Assembly (NCBI GenBank): GCA_009711785.1
Contig: VENA01000017.1
Location: 18,740 to 82,739 of the forward strand
DNA: 64,000 bases
Source: Bacillota bacterium
GTDB taxonomy: Bacteria; Bacillota; Clostridia; Tissierellales; MES13
Direction of reading: 5' to 3'
In this document: piece by piece, positions 8,422 to 16,669 of the stretch
Numbering within the stretch: the stretch's first letter is position 1
Layout of the letters: every line of letters begins with the position of its first letter
Position numbers and translations under genes: made by a program
Notes under the pieces: generated by a model
What the model saw: the letters and a program-made list of their open reading frames with translations, nothing else
Told to the model about the DNA's origin: nothing
The model's database searches: none

Positions 8422-9369
8422 ATGAGGGGTTTGGAAGTTAAAAAAATATTAGTTGCAAATGTTGGGAGTGATTCACTGTCGATTGTAGATTTAAATAATG
8501 ATTTTAATATGAAAGAAATATTTATTCATTCAATGTTAAAAGAAAATGAGAATAACAAAAAAAGCTTTAATTCTAAGGATATACCTAGGATAGGTGTTCA
8601 TCAGTTAATTAAAGGAGAGTGTAATATACTTTATTCAGTTAATTCGTATAATAACACCTTATATAAAATAGATATTGAAAAAGAAAAAGTAATTAACTCA
8701 GTACATGTAGGAAGTTATCCTACCCATATGGTCTTAATTAATAATAAAATTTATATAACTAATAGTGATTCTAATTCAATTTCTGTAGTTGATGAAGATA
8801 AATTTCAATTAATAGAGAATATAGCAGTTAATGAAAAACCCCATGATATTGTCTATTATAAAAAAAATAGAGAAATTTATATAGCAAATAGTAATGGATA
8901 TAGTATAAGTATATTTAATTTAGATACAAATAAGTTAGAACATTTTAAATTAGATGTACACCCTCTTCACCTTTATTTAAGACAAGACTATATGTATATA
9001 TTATCATCTCAAAATAACGGAATGAAAAATAGTTGTATTTTAATATTTGATATTAACAATAAAAAAATACTAGAAAGGATTTATATAGACGATGTCATCA
9101 TGAATATGACCACAGTCAATGATGAAAGTATAATATTTACAACTAATATAAGTAATGGATTTTTATATAAGTTAAATTTTAATGAAAAAAGTATTATTAA
9201 CAAATACTATATAGGAGGAATGCCTAATAATATACTTTGGGATGGTAAAGAAACATTATATATAACAAATACCCAAAAGAATATACTTACAGTATTAAAT
9301 TATCCAAAAGGGAAAATAATAAGAAATATTAAGGTTGGTAAAGAACCTAATGGATTATTATTTTTATAA
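8422..9369 (+). CDS. YncE-like YVTN beta-propeller protein
   Basis: 315 residues starting at ATG 8422 behind GAGGTGATG. The sequence is a series of about seven repeats of roughly 40 residues with the form I-Y-I-T/A-N-S-x-S/Y-x-x-I-S-V-x-D (ITNSDSNSISVVDED, IANSNGYSISIFNLD, ITNTQKNILTVLNY), and most repeats have a PTHMV/PHDIV/PNNIL turn. This is the YVTN/YncE seven-bladed propeller fold. There is no signal peptide, so it is probably cytoplasmic, unlike many relatives. Substrate and role are unknown. It lies 16 bases upstream of the calcium ATPase and is probably co-transcribed with it. Confidence 0.75.
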   Translation: MRGLEVKKILVANVGSDSLSIVDLNNDFNMKEIFIHSMLKENENNKKSFNSKDIPRIGVHQLIKGECNILYSVNSYNNTLYKIDIEKEKVINSVHVGSYPTHMVLINNKIYITNSDSNSISVVDEDKFQLIENIAVNEKPHDIVYYKKNREIYIANSNGYSISIFNLDTNKLEHFKLDVHPLHLYLRQDYMYILSSQNNGMKNSCILIFDINNKKILERIYIDDVIMNMTTVNDESIIFTTNISNGFLYKLNFNEKSIINKYYIGGMPNNILWDGKETLYITNTQKNILTVLNYPKGKIIRNIKVGKEPNGLLFL

Positions 9370-9385
9370 TTTCAGGAGGTATTAA

Positions 9386-12025
9386 ATGGAAAATAAACTT
9401 TGGCATAATAGAGATATTGAAGATACTTTAAGAGAATTAAAAGTTAGTAAGAGTAATGGTTTGACAGAGGAGGAAGTAAAAGAAAAGAAAGAAAAATATG
9501 GATTAAACCAACTAAAAGGTAATAAAGGGAAATCAATTTTTAGTATGTTTATAGACCAGTTTAAAAATTTTATGGTAATAATATTAATTATTGCAGCCAT
9601 AATATCAGGATCTTTAGGTGAATTAAAAGATAGTGTAATAATAGTGATAATAGTTATTTTAAATGCAGTAATTGGTGTAATACAGGAAAATAAAGCAGAA
9701 AAGTCCCTTGAAGCATTAAAAAATATGTCTAAGCCTTTAGCAAAGGTAATTAGAAATGGAAGTAAGACACAAATTAAATCCCAGGATATAGTACCTGGAG
9801 ATATAATAGTCTTAGAGGCAGGGGATTCTATACCTGCAGACGGAAGAATTATTGAAAGTGTAAATCTAAAAATAGAAGAATCAGCATTAACAGGAGAATC
9901 TGTCCCTGTTGAGAAAATAAGTGAGAAGTTAAATGATATAGAAATCCCCATAGGTGATAGAAAGAATATGGTTTATTCAGGAAGTATGGTTACATATGGA
10001 CGGGGAAATGTTGTTATTACAGAAACAGGGATGGATACTGAAATAGGAAATATAGCAAAATTAATTCAATCACAAAAGAAATTAAAAACACCTCTACAAA
10101 AAAAGCTTGATAGAATGGGGAAATGGTTAGGATTAGGGGCTTTAGGCATATGTGCTTTAATTTTTTTATTAGGATATATACAAGGTAGAGGCTTTTTAGA
10201 TATGTTTATGCTAGCTGTATCATTAGCAGTAGCAGCTATACCAGAAGGATTACCAGCTATAGTAACTATTGTTTTAGCTTTAGGGGTTCAAAGGATGATT
10301 AAGAAAAATGCTATTATAAGAAGGTTACCAGCTGTAGAAACTTTAGGTACAGCTTCAGTTATTTGTTCAGATAAAACAGGAACATTAACACAGAATAAAA
10401 TGACTGTTACAAAGATTTATACCCATGATAAGTTAATTGAAAAAAATAATATAGATATTAATGAGAACGATAAGGACTTATTACTAAAAATAGGTGTTTT
10501 ATGTAATGACTCAAGTATTGAAGAAAAGGATGGTGAAAAGAAAACATTAGGTGACCCAACAGAAACTGCTTTGGTAACTTTAGCCTATGAAAAGGGTTTA
10601 ATAAAAAGTGAAGAGGAAAATAAAACTAAAAGAGTAAATGAAATTCCCTTTGATTCTGAAAGGAAGATGATGTCTACAATACACAAGAATAAAAATAGTT
10701 TAAAGGTATTTACAAAGGGTGCTCCTGATAGATTAATAGATAAATGTAGTAAAATATTGATAAATGATAAAGTTAAAGATCTTACTTCTGAAGATAAGGA
10801 AAAAATAAAAAACGCAAATGAATTAATGGCAAATGATGCGTTAAGGGTTTTAGCATTAGGATATAAGGATCTAGATAAAGAACCTGATAATCTTGATCCA
10901 ACAAATATTGAAAATGATTTAATATTTGTTGGATTAACAGGAATGATAGATCCACCAAGAGAAGAAGTAAAGCTTTCTGTAAAAGAGTGTAAAAAAGCAG
11001 GTATTAAACCTGTTATGATAACTGGAGATTATAAAGTAACAGCCATAGCTATAGCTAAAGAATTAGGTATACTTGAATCTGATAATGAAGCTATAGATGG
11101 AAAAGAACTTGATAATATCGATGATGAAACTTTAAGTAATAAAGTAAACAAGTATTCAGTATATGCAAGGGTATCCCCTGAGCATAAAGTAAGGATAGTT
11201 AAAGCATGGCAAAGTAATAAAAAAATAGTAGCAATGACAGGAGATGGAGTAAATGATGCGCCGGCATTAAAAGGAGCTAATATAGGATGTGCCATGGGTA
11301 TAACAGGGACTGATGTGTCTAAGGAAGCTTCTGATATGATTTTAACAGATGATAATTTTTCTACTATTGTAAAGGCAGTTGAGGAAGGTAGAAATATATT
11401 TTCAAATATAAGAAAGTCTATACACTTTTTATTATCATGTAATATAGGAGAAGTTTTAGCACTAATGATAGCTCTAATATTAAAATATGAGAGTCCATTA
11501 CTTCCAATACATGTTTTATGGATAAATTTAGTTACTGATACATTGCCAGCATTAGCCTTAGGAGTAGATATAAAAGAATCTGACATAATGAGTAAAAAAC
11601 CAAGGGATCCTAAAAAGAGTATATTTTCCGATGGTTTAGGATTTTTAATTGTTATAAAGGGAATAGCTATAGGAATAGTCAGTATAATGGCATTTAATAT
11701 AGGAAAAAAAGTCGATGTATCGACAGGAAGAACTATGGCTTTTGCAGCTCTTTGTTTATCGCAAATATGGAATAGTCTAGGAGTAAGGTCTTTAGATAAA
11801 CCATTATATAAAATTAAGACCTTTGGTAATATTTATTTAATTGCTGCTATGATAATATCATCGATATTAACACTATCTGTAATTTTAATTCCTGTATTAA
11901 GAAAAATATTTGAATTTAGTTTACTTAATATGGAGCAATGGGGAAGTATTATTGTATATTCAATAATTCCGCTTTTATTAATAGAAATATATAAGGGAAT
12001 AAAATTTAGCATTAAAAAAAATTGA
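9386..12025 (+). CDS. Calcium-transporting P-type ATPase (type IIA)
   Basis: This 879-residue membrane pump probably exports Ca2+ using ATP. Landmarks in order: N-terminal cation-ATPase domain; TGES in the actuator domain; AAIPEGLPA in M4, where the PEGLP form and its Glu are typical of Ca2+ pumps; the phosphorylation site CSDKTGTLTQNK near residue 330; TGDGVNDAPAL at the hinge; and NLVTDTLPALALG in M6 with the ion-binding Asn and Asp. The length fits SERCA-like bacterial pumps such as Bacillus YloB. AGGAGG precedes ATG 9386. In YloB-like pumps a role in spores has been suggested; here it is only inference. Confidence 0.9.
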   Translation: MENKLWHNRDIEDTLRELKVSKSNGLTEEEVKEKKEKYGLNQLKGNKGKSIFSMFIDQFKNFMVIILIIAAIISGSLGELKDSVIIVIIVILNAVIGVIQENKAEKSLEALKNMSKPLAKVIRNGSKTQIKSQDIVPGDIIVLEAGDSIPADGRIIESVNLKIEESALTGESVPVEKISEKLNDIEIPIGDRKNMVYSGSMVTYGRGNVVITETGMDTEIGNIAKLIQSQKKLKTPLQKKLDRMGKWLGLGALGICALIFLLGYIQGRGFLDMFMLAVSLAVAAIPEGLPAIVTIVLALGVQRMIKKNAIIRRLPAVETLGTASVICSDKTGTLTQNKMTVTKIYTHDKLIEKNNIDINENDKDLLLKIGVLCNDSSIEEKDGEKKTLGDPTETALVTLAYEKGLIKSEEENKTKRVNEIPFDSERKMMSTIHKNKNSLKVFTKGAPDRLIDKCSKILINDKVKDLTSEDKEKIKNANELMANDALRVLALGYKDLDKEPDNLDPTNIENDLIFVGLTGMIDPPREEVKLSVKECKKAGIKPVMITGDYKVTAIAIAKELGILESDNEAIDGKELDNIDDETLSNKVNKYSVYARVSPEHKVRIVKAWQSNKKIVAMTGDGVNDAPALKGANIGCAMGITGTDVSKEASDMILTDDNFSTIVKAVEEGRNIFSNIRKSIHFLLSCNIGEVLALMIALILKYESPLLPIHVLWINLVTDTLPALALGVDIKESDIMSKKPRDPKKSIFSDGLGFLIVIKGIAIGIVSIMAFNIGKKVDVSTGRTMAFAALCLSQIWNSLGVRSLDKPLYKIKTFGNIYLIAAMIISSILTLSVILIPVLRKIFEFSLLNMEQWGSIIVYSIIPLLLIEIYKGIKFSIKKN

Positions 12026-12049
12026 CTCTTTAATTGAGTCAATTTTTTA
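12020..12049. terminator. Bidirectional terminator between ATPase and DUF4364 genes
   Basis: AATTGACTC (12020-12028) pairs with GAGTCAATT (12036-12044). It has T6 on the + side and A7 before the stem, so it can serve both convergent genes. Confidence 0.8.
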
Positions 12050-12577
12050 TTCGTTAATTAAGTAATCAAATATTTTCTTATAGATAAATTCAGGATTTTC
12101 CTTCCAGTTTTTACATATTATTTTAGCTTGCTTACTAGACACTACATTTAAAGAAAGATTAATAAGTGTTATTTCATTTTCTATAACTTTTAGGTTAACA
12201 ATATATTCAGATTCATTTTTCTTAAAAAAGCTTCCGACTATTTGTTTTTCCTTAACTTTTTCTTCTTTCTTTTTTTCATATTTTGCATCTATTTTACTTT
12301 TAACTTTAGAAGGTATTTTATTCATAAAATAATTGAGTGTTTCCTTTCCTAGCTTAGTTAAATTATAATATTCATTACCATCTCGAGTAGTGATTTTTAT
12401 GAAACCAGAGGCTACTAATTCACTTAAGTATTGTTGTACTAAAAAATAATTCATTTGATTGTTTTCTAAAATAAAATGAGTTAAATCTGAATTAGTTATT
12501 GGAAATTCAACTTTATCTATTAAATATAATAAAATCAGTTTATGTTGAGCTAATTCATCACTATTTTCAATAAACAT
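12047..12577 (-). CDS. DUF4364 family winged-helix protein
   Basis: On the reverse strand the binding site GGGTGA fits the ATG at 12577 (MFIENSDELAQ); a GTG three codons earlier is too close to it. 176 residues. The first 85 (HKLILLYLIDKVEFPITNS, MNYFLVQQYLSELVASGF) form a winged-helix domain as in DUF4364. A basic linker and a small mixed domain follow, ending IFDYLINE. Such proteins are common in Clostridia and are assumed to be DNA-binding regulators, but targets are unknown. It is a single-gene unit convergent with the ATPase. Confidence 0.8.
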   Translation of the reverse strand: MFIENSDELAQHKLILLYLIDKVEFPITNSDLTHFILENNQMNYFLVQQYLSELVASGFIKITTRDGNEYYNLTKLGKETLNYFMNKIPSKVKSKIDAKYEKKKEEKVKEKQIVGSFFKKNESEYIVNLKVIENEITLINLSLNVVSSKQAKIICKNWKENPEFIYKKIFDYLINE

Positions 12578-12639
12578 ATTATTCACTTCACCCTTTATTA
12601 TGAGTTTCCTAATATAGTATATCAGAATTATAACATATA

Positions 12640-12674
12640 AAAAAGGAGAAGTGGAAATTCACTTCTCCTTTTTT
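12640..12674 (-). terminator. Terminator of the SASP gene
   Basis: AAAGGAGAAGTG and CACTTCTCCTTT form a 12-bp stem with T tracts in both directions. It stands between the SASP stop and the DUF4364 start and mainly terminates the reverse-strand SASP transcript. Confidence 0.85.
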
Positions 12675-12678
12675 ACTA

Positions 12679-12888
12679 TTAAGAGTTTTTATTAAGCATT
12701 TGAGTTTGAGCCATCTCTACTAAACGTTTAGTCATATACCCACCAACGTAACCATTTTGTCTTGATGTTAAGTTTCCTTTATCTATATTATCATAATCAG
12801 TTAATCCTAATTCATTGGCAATTTCTAACTTCATTTGATTTAGAGCTTCTCTTGCTTCAGGAACAACAATTTTTTTTCTATTAGCCAT
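12679..12888 (-). CDS. Small acid-soluble spore protein, alpha/beta type
   Basis: Alpha/beta SASPs coat DNA in the forespore, protect it from UV and heat, and are degraded at germination by the Gpr protease. GAGGAGGA before the ATG at 12888 (MANRKKIVV) rejects the longer frame from 12906; 69 residues. The Gpr cleavage motif is seen as LEIANELG, and the conserved DNA-contact region as GNLTSRQNGYVGGYMTKRLV. Length and sequence are canonical. A single-gene unit with its own terminator. Expression in the forespore by SigG is expected from the family; I did not find a convincing box. Confidence 0.95.
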   Translation of the reverse strand: MANRKKIVVPEAREALNQMKLEIANELGLTDYDNIDKGNLTSRQNGYVGGYMTKRLVEMAQTQMLNKNS

Positions 12889-13030
12889 ATTATTCTTCCT
12901 CCTCACTTTGAAGCATATTTTATACTACATTATTAATATGTGCTTTTTTAATAAGTAATATTACAGAAATTAAATATAATAAGTATATTATTTAACTGAT
13001 TTGGTTATAATTAATAGTTTAATAAAAAAT

Positions 13031-13052
13031 GATGCACACATAAGTGTGCATC
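13031..13052 (-). terminator. Terminator of the 62-residue reverse gene
   Basis: GATGCACAC/GTGTGCATC form a 9-bp stem with a four-base loop. On the reverse strand it is followed by a T-rich tail (ATTTTTTATT). The stem overlaps the stop codon. Confidence 0.75.
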
Positions 13053-13240
13053 TAAGTTAGTTTATCCTTTATAGGGACTTTTACATCTCCCCGAGTACCA
13101 TGTTTATGTTTACTATTTAATTGTGCCTTTTGAGATTTAGCTTCTCTATGATAATGTCTTTCGTCGTTGGTTATATTAATAGTAGAATATTCAACTTGGT
13201 GATTATTAACCTTTGTAAAACGACTTTTTCTCATTGACAT
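13052..13240 (-). CDS. Hypothetical basic 62-residue protein
   Basis: GAGGTG on the reverse strand is correctly spaced from the ATG at 13240 (MSMRKSRFTKV). The protein is rich in Lys, Arg and His (ERHYHREAKSQKAQ, SKHKHGTRGD) with no hydrophobic segment, so it is likely soluble and may bind nucleic acid or be a spore component; that is a guess. It has its own terminator. It sits between the SASP and the Na/Pi symporter genes, all on the reverse strand but each with its own signals. No family recognised. Confidence 0.55.
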   Translation of the reverse strand: MSMRKSRFTKVNNHQVEYSTINITNDERHYHREAKSQKAQLNSKHKHGTRGDVKVPIKDKLT

Positions 13241-13341
13241 AAGACACACCTCATAATAAATTTTATTTATTATAGTACTAGTAGTTATTTTTTGTTTTTT
13301 TTATAAAAAAATACTCCCAATAAATACTTCAAATATTTTAT

Positions 13342-14271
13342 TTAGTCTTTTATAATAAACTTTGAAAGCTTTACTAAAAAATTACTAAAAGGTAAAATAA
13401 GTACTGTTGCAAAAATGTTAAAAAAACTATGAAAGTTAGCTATTTGTCTAGCATAATTATTAGGTGATAATTCTTTTATGAATCTATAGAATATATCAAT
13501 AAAAGGTAAAATCAGTATAATTCCTAAAAAATTATAAATCAAATGGATAAAAGCTGCTTGTTTACCTAACTTGTTAGTTGCTAAACTACCAAAAATAGCA
13601 TCTATACATGTACCTAGATTAAATCCTAGAATAATAGGAATAGAAGCTGTAACCTTTATCATATTAGTAGAGGTCATAATTTGTAATAAAGCTAAAGCTG
13701 TACTGCTACTATGAATGATAAATACAGAAAACATGCCTAAAAACATACTTAGAAAAAAATTATTTGAAAGATAGTTAATCACATTACTAATAGCTAAACC
13801 ATTTAGATTTGTAATACCAGAGGACATAGAGTTTATTCCAAGAAAAATTAAAGATAAGGAAAAAAATATAATTATTATGCTTTTAAAAATTTTGTTTTTA
13901 TAAAAGGGTAATAAAATAAAGGATATTAACAATAAATATTTAATTTGGTTACTAACTTCAAAGGCAATTAATTGGCCTGTAACAGTTGTTCCTATGTTTG
14001 CCCCCATAATGATAGGCACTGAACTATAAAGGCTTAATAAATCGCTATGGACTAGGCTAATAACTATTACAGTGGTTGCACTACTACTCTGGATTAAAGC
14101 TGTAATTAAAATGCCTAAAAAAACTCCTATTATTTTTTTTTGAGTTAATTTAGAAATTATATTTTTAAATCTTTTAGTTGCTATTTTTTTAAAATAACTA
14201 GACAAAATTTTGATACCTAAAATAAATAAAAAAATACCTACTAAAAGATGTAATATAAGCTCATATATCAA
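13342..14271 (-). CDS. Na/Pi-cotransporter II-related protein (NptA/YjbB-like)
   Basis: 309 residues. The start is a TTG at 14271 behind AGGAGG on the reverse strand. The protein has the inverted duplicate typical of sodium/phosphate symporters of the PNaS family: first copy QSSSATTV with GANIGTTVTG, second copy HSSSTALAL with GFNLGTCID. About eight hydrophobic helices are visible. Many relatives carry a C-terminal PhoU-like domain of about 200 residues; this one does not. It would take up or export phosphate driven by Na+. No obvious phosphate-regulon neighbour is present. Confidence 0.85.
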   Translation of the reverse strand: MIYELILHLLVGIFLFILGIKILSSYFKKIATKRFKNIISKLTQKKIIGVFLGILITALIQSSSATTVIVISLVHSDLLSLYSSVPIIMGANIGTTVTGQLIAFEVSNQIKYLLLISFILLPFYKNKIFKSIIIIFFSLSLIFLGINSMSSGITNLNGLAISNVINYLSNNFFLSMFLGMFSVFIIHSSSTALALLQIMTSTNMIKVTASIPIILGFNLGTCIDAIFGSLATNKLGKQAAFIHLIYNFLGIILILPFIDIFYRFIKELSPNNYARQIANFHSFFNIFATVLILPFSNFLVKLSKFIIKD

Positions 14272-14379
14272 AATTTTACCTCCTAGGACTTAAAATAATA
14301 ACTATTATATATATATTATTGAAAATTATTAATTATTATTTTAAAATTAATATAGTTAATAATTTTTGGGGGTTAGTAT

Positions 14380-15507
14380 ATGGACATATTTAAAAGGACC
14401 ATTTTAATGATTTTAGTTTTAGTTTTGTTTTCAAGTAACTTAATATTTGCAGATGGACAAGAAGAAATGCCTGACCCAGTTAAAGGAAAGGTACTGAAAA
14501 TAATTTCAGAAAAAACAAAGAATCATGATTATAATGAAGAACAAAGTATAAAGCAACAAACAATTAAGGTAAGAGTTGATAGTGGGAAACATAAAGGTGA
14601 AGTTATTTTAGTTGAAAATATAATAGATGAAATGTTTGCATATAATATTCATGTAAATGAAGGAGATAAGGTTTTATTATATTTAGAAGAGAATAATGAA
14701 GGTGAGATATTAAATGGTTATATTAGCGACATTGCTAGGGATAGTTATTTAATTTATTTAGTGTTATTTTTTGTAATTGTCTTAATTTTAATAGGAGGCG
14801 TTAAAGGTTTTAAATCAGTTATTACTTTAACTATTACTGGTTTTGCTATACTTAAGATATTATTACCACTTATTTTGAAAGGTTATAATCCTATGATATT
14901 ATCTATCATTGTAAGTATAGGAGTTATAACCCTAACATTAATAATTATTAGTGGTTTTAATAAAAAAACATATTCAGCAATATTAGGTACTTCAGGAGGA
15001 GTGTTAATAGCAGGAGTTATAACACTTATTATGGGGTCTTTAGCAAGTTTAACAGGACTTGGTAATGAGGAAGCACAAATGCTTATGTATATACCTCAAA
15101 ATACTGATTTTAATTTTAAAGGGTTATTATTTGCTAGTATAATTTTAGGCGCTTTAGGAGCAGTAATGGATGTTAGTATGTCTATAGCATCATCTATGCA
15201 TGAAATTGAATCCCATAATCCTGATATAGATAATAAAGATTTAGTAAAAGCGGGAATGAATGTTGGTAAAGATATTATGGGAACTATGTCAAACACATTA
15301 ATATTAGCCTATGCTGGAGGATCTTTATATTTAATGTTATTATTTATGGCCCATGATATATCTTTTATTGAAATAATAAATAGGGATATGATAGCATCAG
15401 AGGTAGTGAGAGCCTTAGCAGGAAGTATAGGTTTAATTTTTTCTATACCTATAACTGCTTTAGTTTCAGGAACATTACTACGTTATGAAAATAATAAAAG
15501 TTCTTGA
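14380..15507 (+). CDS. YibE/F family membrane protein
   Basis: 375 residues from ATG 14380 (GGGGGTT upstream). It begins with a signal peptide (LVLVLFSSNLIFADG), then an outside beta-rich domain of about 95 residues (VRVDSGKHKGEVILVEN), then seven or eight membrane helices with the YibE/F hallmark LGALGAVMDVSMSIASSMHE. The biochemical role of this family is unknown; a transport role is usually assumed. It is divergent from the Na/Pi symporter gene, which starts 108 bases away, so promoters for both lie in 14272-14379. A strong terminator overlaps its stop codon. Confidence 0.85.
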   Translation: MDIFKRTILMILVLVLFSSNLIFADGQEEMPDPVKGKVLKIISEKTKNHDYNEEQSIKQQTIKVRVDSGKHKGEVILVENIIDEMFAYNIHVNEGDKVLLYLEENNEGEILNGYISDIARDSYLIYLVLFFVIVLILIGGVKGFKSVITLTITGFAILKILLPLILKGYNPMILSIIVSIGVITLTLIIISGFNKKTYSAILGTSGGVLIAGVITLIMGSLASLTGLGNEEAQMLMYIPQNTDFNFKGLLFASIILGALGAVMDVSMSIASSMHEIESHNPDIDNKDLVKAGMNVGKDIMGTMSNTLILAYAGGSLYLMLLFMAHDISFIEIINRDMIASEVVRALAGSIGLIFSIPITALVSGTLLRYENNKSS

Positions 15508-15537
15508 TTGTATATTCAATCAAGAACTTTTTATTAT
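15497..15537 (+). terminator. Intrinsic terminator overlapping the yibE/F stop
   Basis: AAAGTTCTTGATTG (15497-15510) pairs with CAATCAAGAACTTT (15517-15530), followed by TTATTATT. Confidence 0.85.
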
Positions 15538-15606
15538 TATCCTAAATAATTTTTATATAAGTTTAATATATATATTATATAAAATAAAAGATTTAGGGGT
15601 GAAAAC

Positions 15607-16374
15607 ATGAAAATAATTTTACTAAGAAGAAAAATTGTAGTAAAGTTTTTAATCATAGCTATTTTAATTTTAGGTACCTTTGTATGGACTAAATATGATA
15701 AAGAAGATATAATAAGCGTGTTTAATAACAGTAAAGAATTACCAATTTATTGTGTTGATACTGAGAAAAAACAGGTAGCAATAAGTTTTGATGCAGCATG
15801 GGGAGATCAATATAGTAGAGAAATTTTAGATATTTTAGATGAATACAATATAAAAACTACATTTTTTTTGGTGGAATTTTGGGCTGATAAATATCCAGAA
15901 TTAGTAAAAGAAATACATAATAGAGGACATGAAATCGGAAATCATTCCGCTAATCATCCTAAAATGTCTCAACTAAGCAAAGAACAAATAACAAAGGAAT
16001 TAAAAGAAACTGAAAAAACAATAGAAAATATTATAGGAGAAAGAACTATTTTGTTTAGGCCGCCCTTTGGTGATTATAATGATCGTTTAATTAATACATG
16101 CAGAGAAAATGGTTATTATGTTATTCAATGGGATGTTGATTCACTTGATTGGAGGGAATTAGGTGTTCAACCTGTTGTTGATAGGGTAACTAAAAATGTA
16201 AATAACGGATCTATAATTTTATTTCATAATAATGCAAAATATGTAACTGAATATTTACCTATAGTGTTAAAAAAGTTAAAAAGTAATGGTTATGAAATAG
16301 TTCCTATATCAAAATTAATATATAAAGATAATTTTTATATTAATACTAATGGTAGACAAATAAAGAAAAACTAG
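15607..16374 (+). CDS. Polysaccharide deacetylase family protein, PdaB-like
   Basis: 255 residues with an N-terminal membrane anchor (FLIIAILILGTFVW) and an outside NodB domain. Motifs: ISFDAAWGD, where the second Asp of the usual TFDDG is Ala as in the PdaB group; HEIGNHSANHP with the metal-binding His pair; FRPPFGDYN; DVDSLDW; and ILFHNN. Relatives deacetylate peptidoglycan sugars, and in Bacillus PdaB is needed to keep spores stable after the late stages of sporulation. GGGGTG precedes ATG 15607. A bidirectional terminator follows. The enzymatic activity of PdaB itself is poorly defined, so the substrate is uncertain. Confidence 0.88.
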   Translation: MKIILLRRKIVVKFLIIAILILGTFVWTKYDKEDIISVFNNSKELPIYCVDTEKKQVAISFDAAWGDQYSREILDILDEYNIKTTFFLVEFWADKYPELVKEIHNRGHEIGNHSANHPKMSQLSKEQITKELKETEKTIENIIGERTILFRPPFGDYNDRLINTCRENGYYVIQWDVDSLDWRELGVQPVVDRVTKNVNNGSIILFHNNAKYVTEYLPIVLKKLKSNGYEIVPISKLIYKDNFYINTNGRQIKKN

Positions 16375-16397
16375 CCTTTCGGCTAGTCTTTCTTTAT
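16370..16397. terminator. Bidirectional terminator
   Basis: ACTAGCC (16370-16376) pairs with GGCTAGT (16381-16387). A T-rich tail follows on the + strand and a TTTTTC tract on the reverse, serving the pdaB-like gene and the convergent 45-residue gene. Confidence 0.7.
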
Positions 16398-16531
16398 TTG
16401 TTATCTCTTCTTGTAATTTTTTTTGTAACTTTTTTTATATTGGATTTAATTTTTGGTATTAAATCTTCTCCTAATTCTTCTTTAAATTCATTATATGCTC
16501 TTCTAGCATTTCTTGTTGTTTTATTTTCCAT
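16394..16531 (-). CDS. Small basic 45-residue protein
   Basis: On the reverse strand GAGGTGATTAAT leads to the ATG at 16531. The product starts MENKTTRNARRAYNEF, continues KEELGEDLIPKIK, and ends in a run of Lys and Arg (KKVTKKITRRDNK). It is too short for usual ORF cut-offs, but has a good binding site, an even amino acid pattern and its own shared terminator. The size and basic nature would suit a minor spore protein or a nucleic-acid binder. I cannot assign a family. Confidence 0.55.
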   Translation of the reverse strand: MENKTTRNARRAYNEFKEELGEDLIPKIKSNIKKVTKKITRRDNK

Positions 16532-16669
16532 ATTAATCACCTCAATATTATTGTGTGTAATTATATTATAAATTATAATGGAATAAATAAATTTTTTTTA
16601 AAATTAACAACATAAAAATAACAACTTTGCAAAAAATAAAAATATAAGTCTAACAGAGGAGCTGGAAAA

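Noticed and set aside
9382..9951. 189-residue reverse ORF opposite the Ca2+ ATPase
   Set aside because: Shadow of the ATPase gene; low-complexity Ile/Ser-rich product and no binding site. The same holds for 11029-11586 and 5440-5862.
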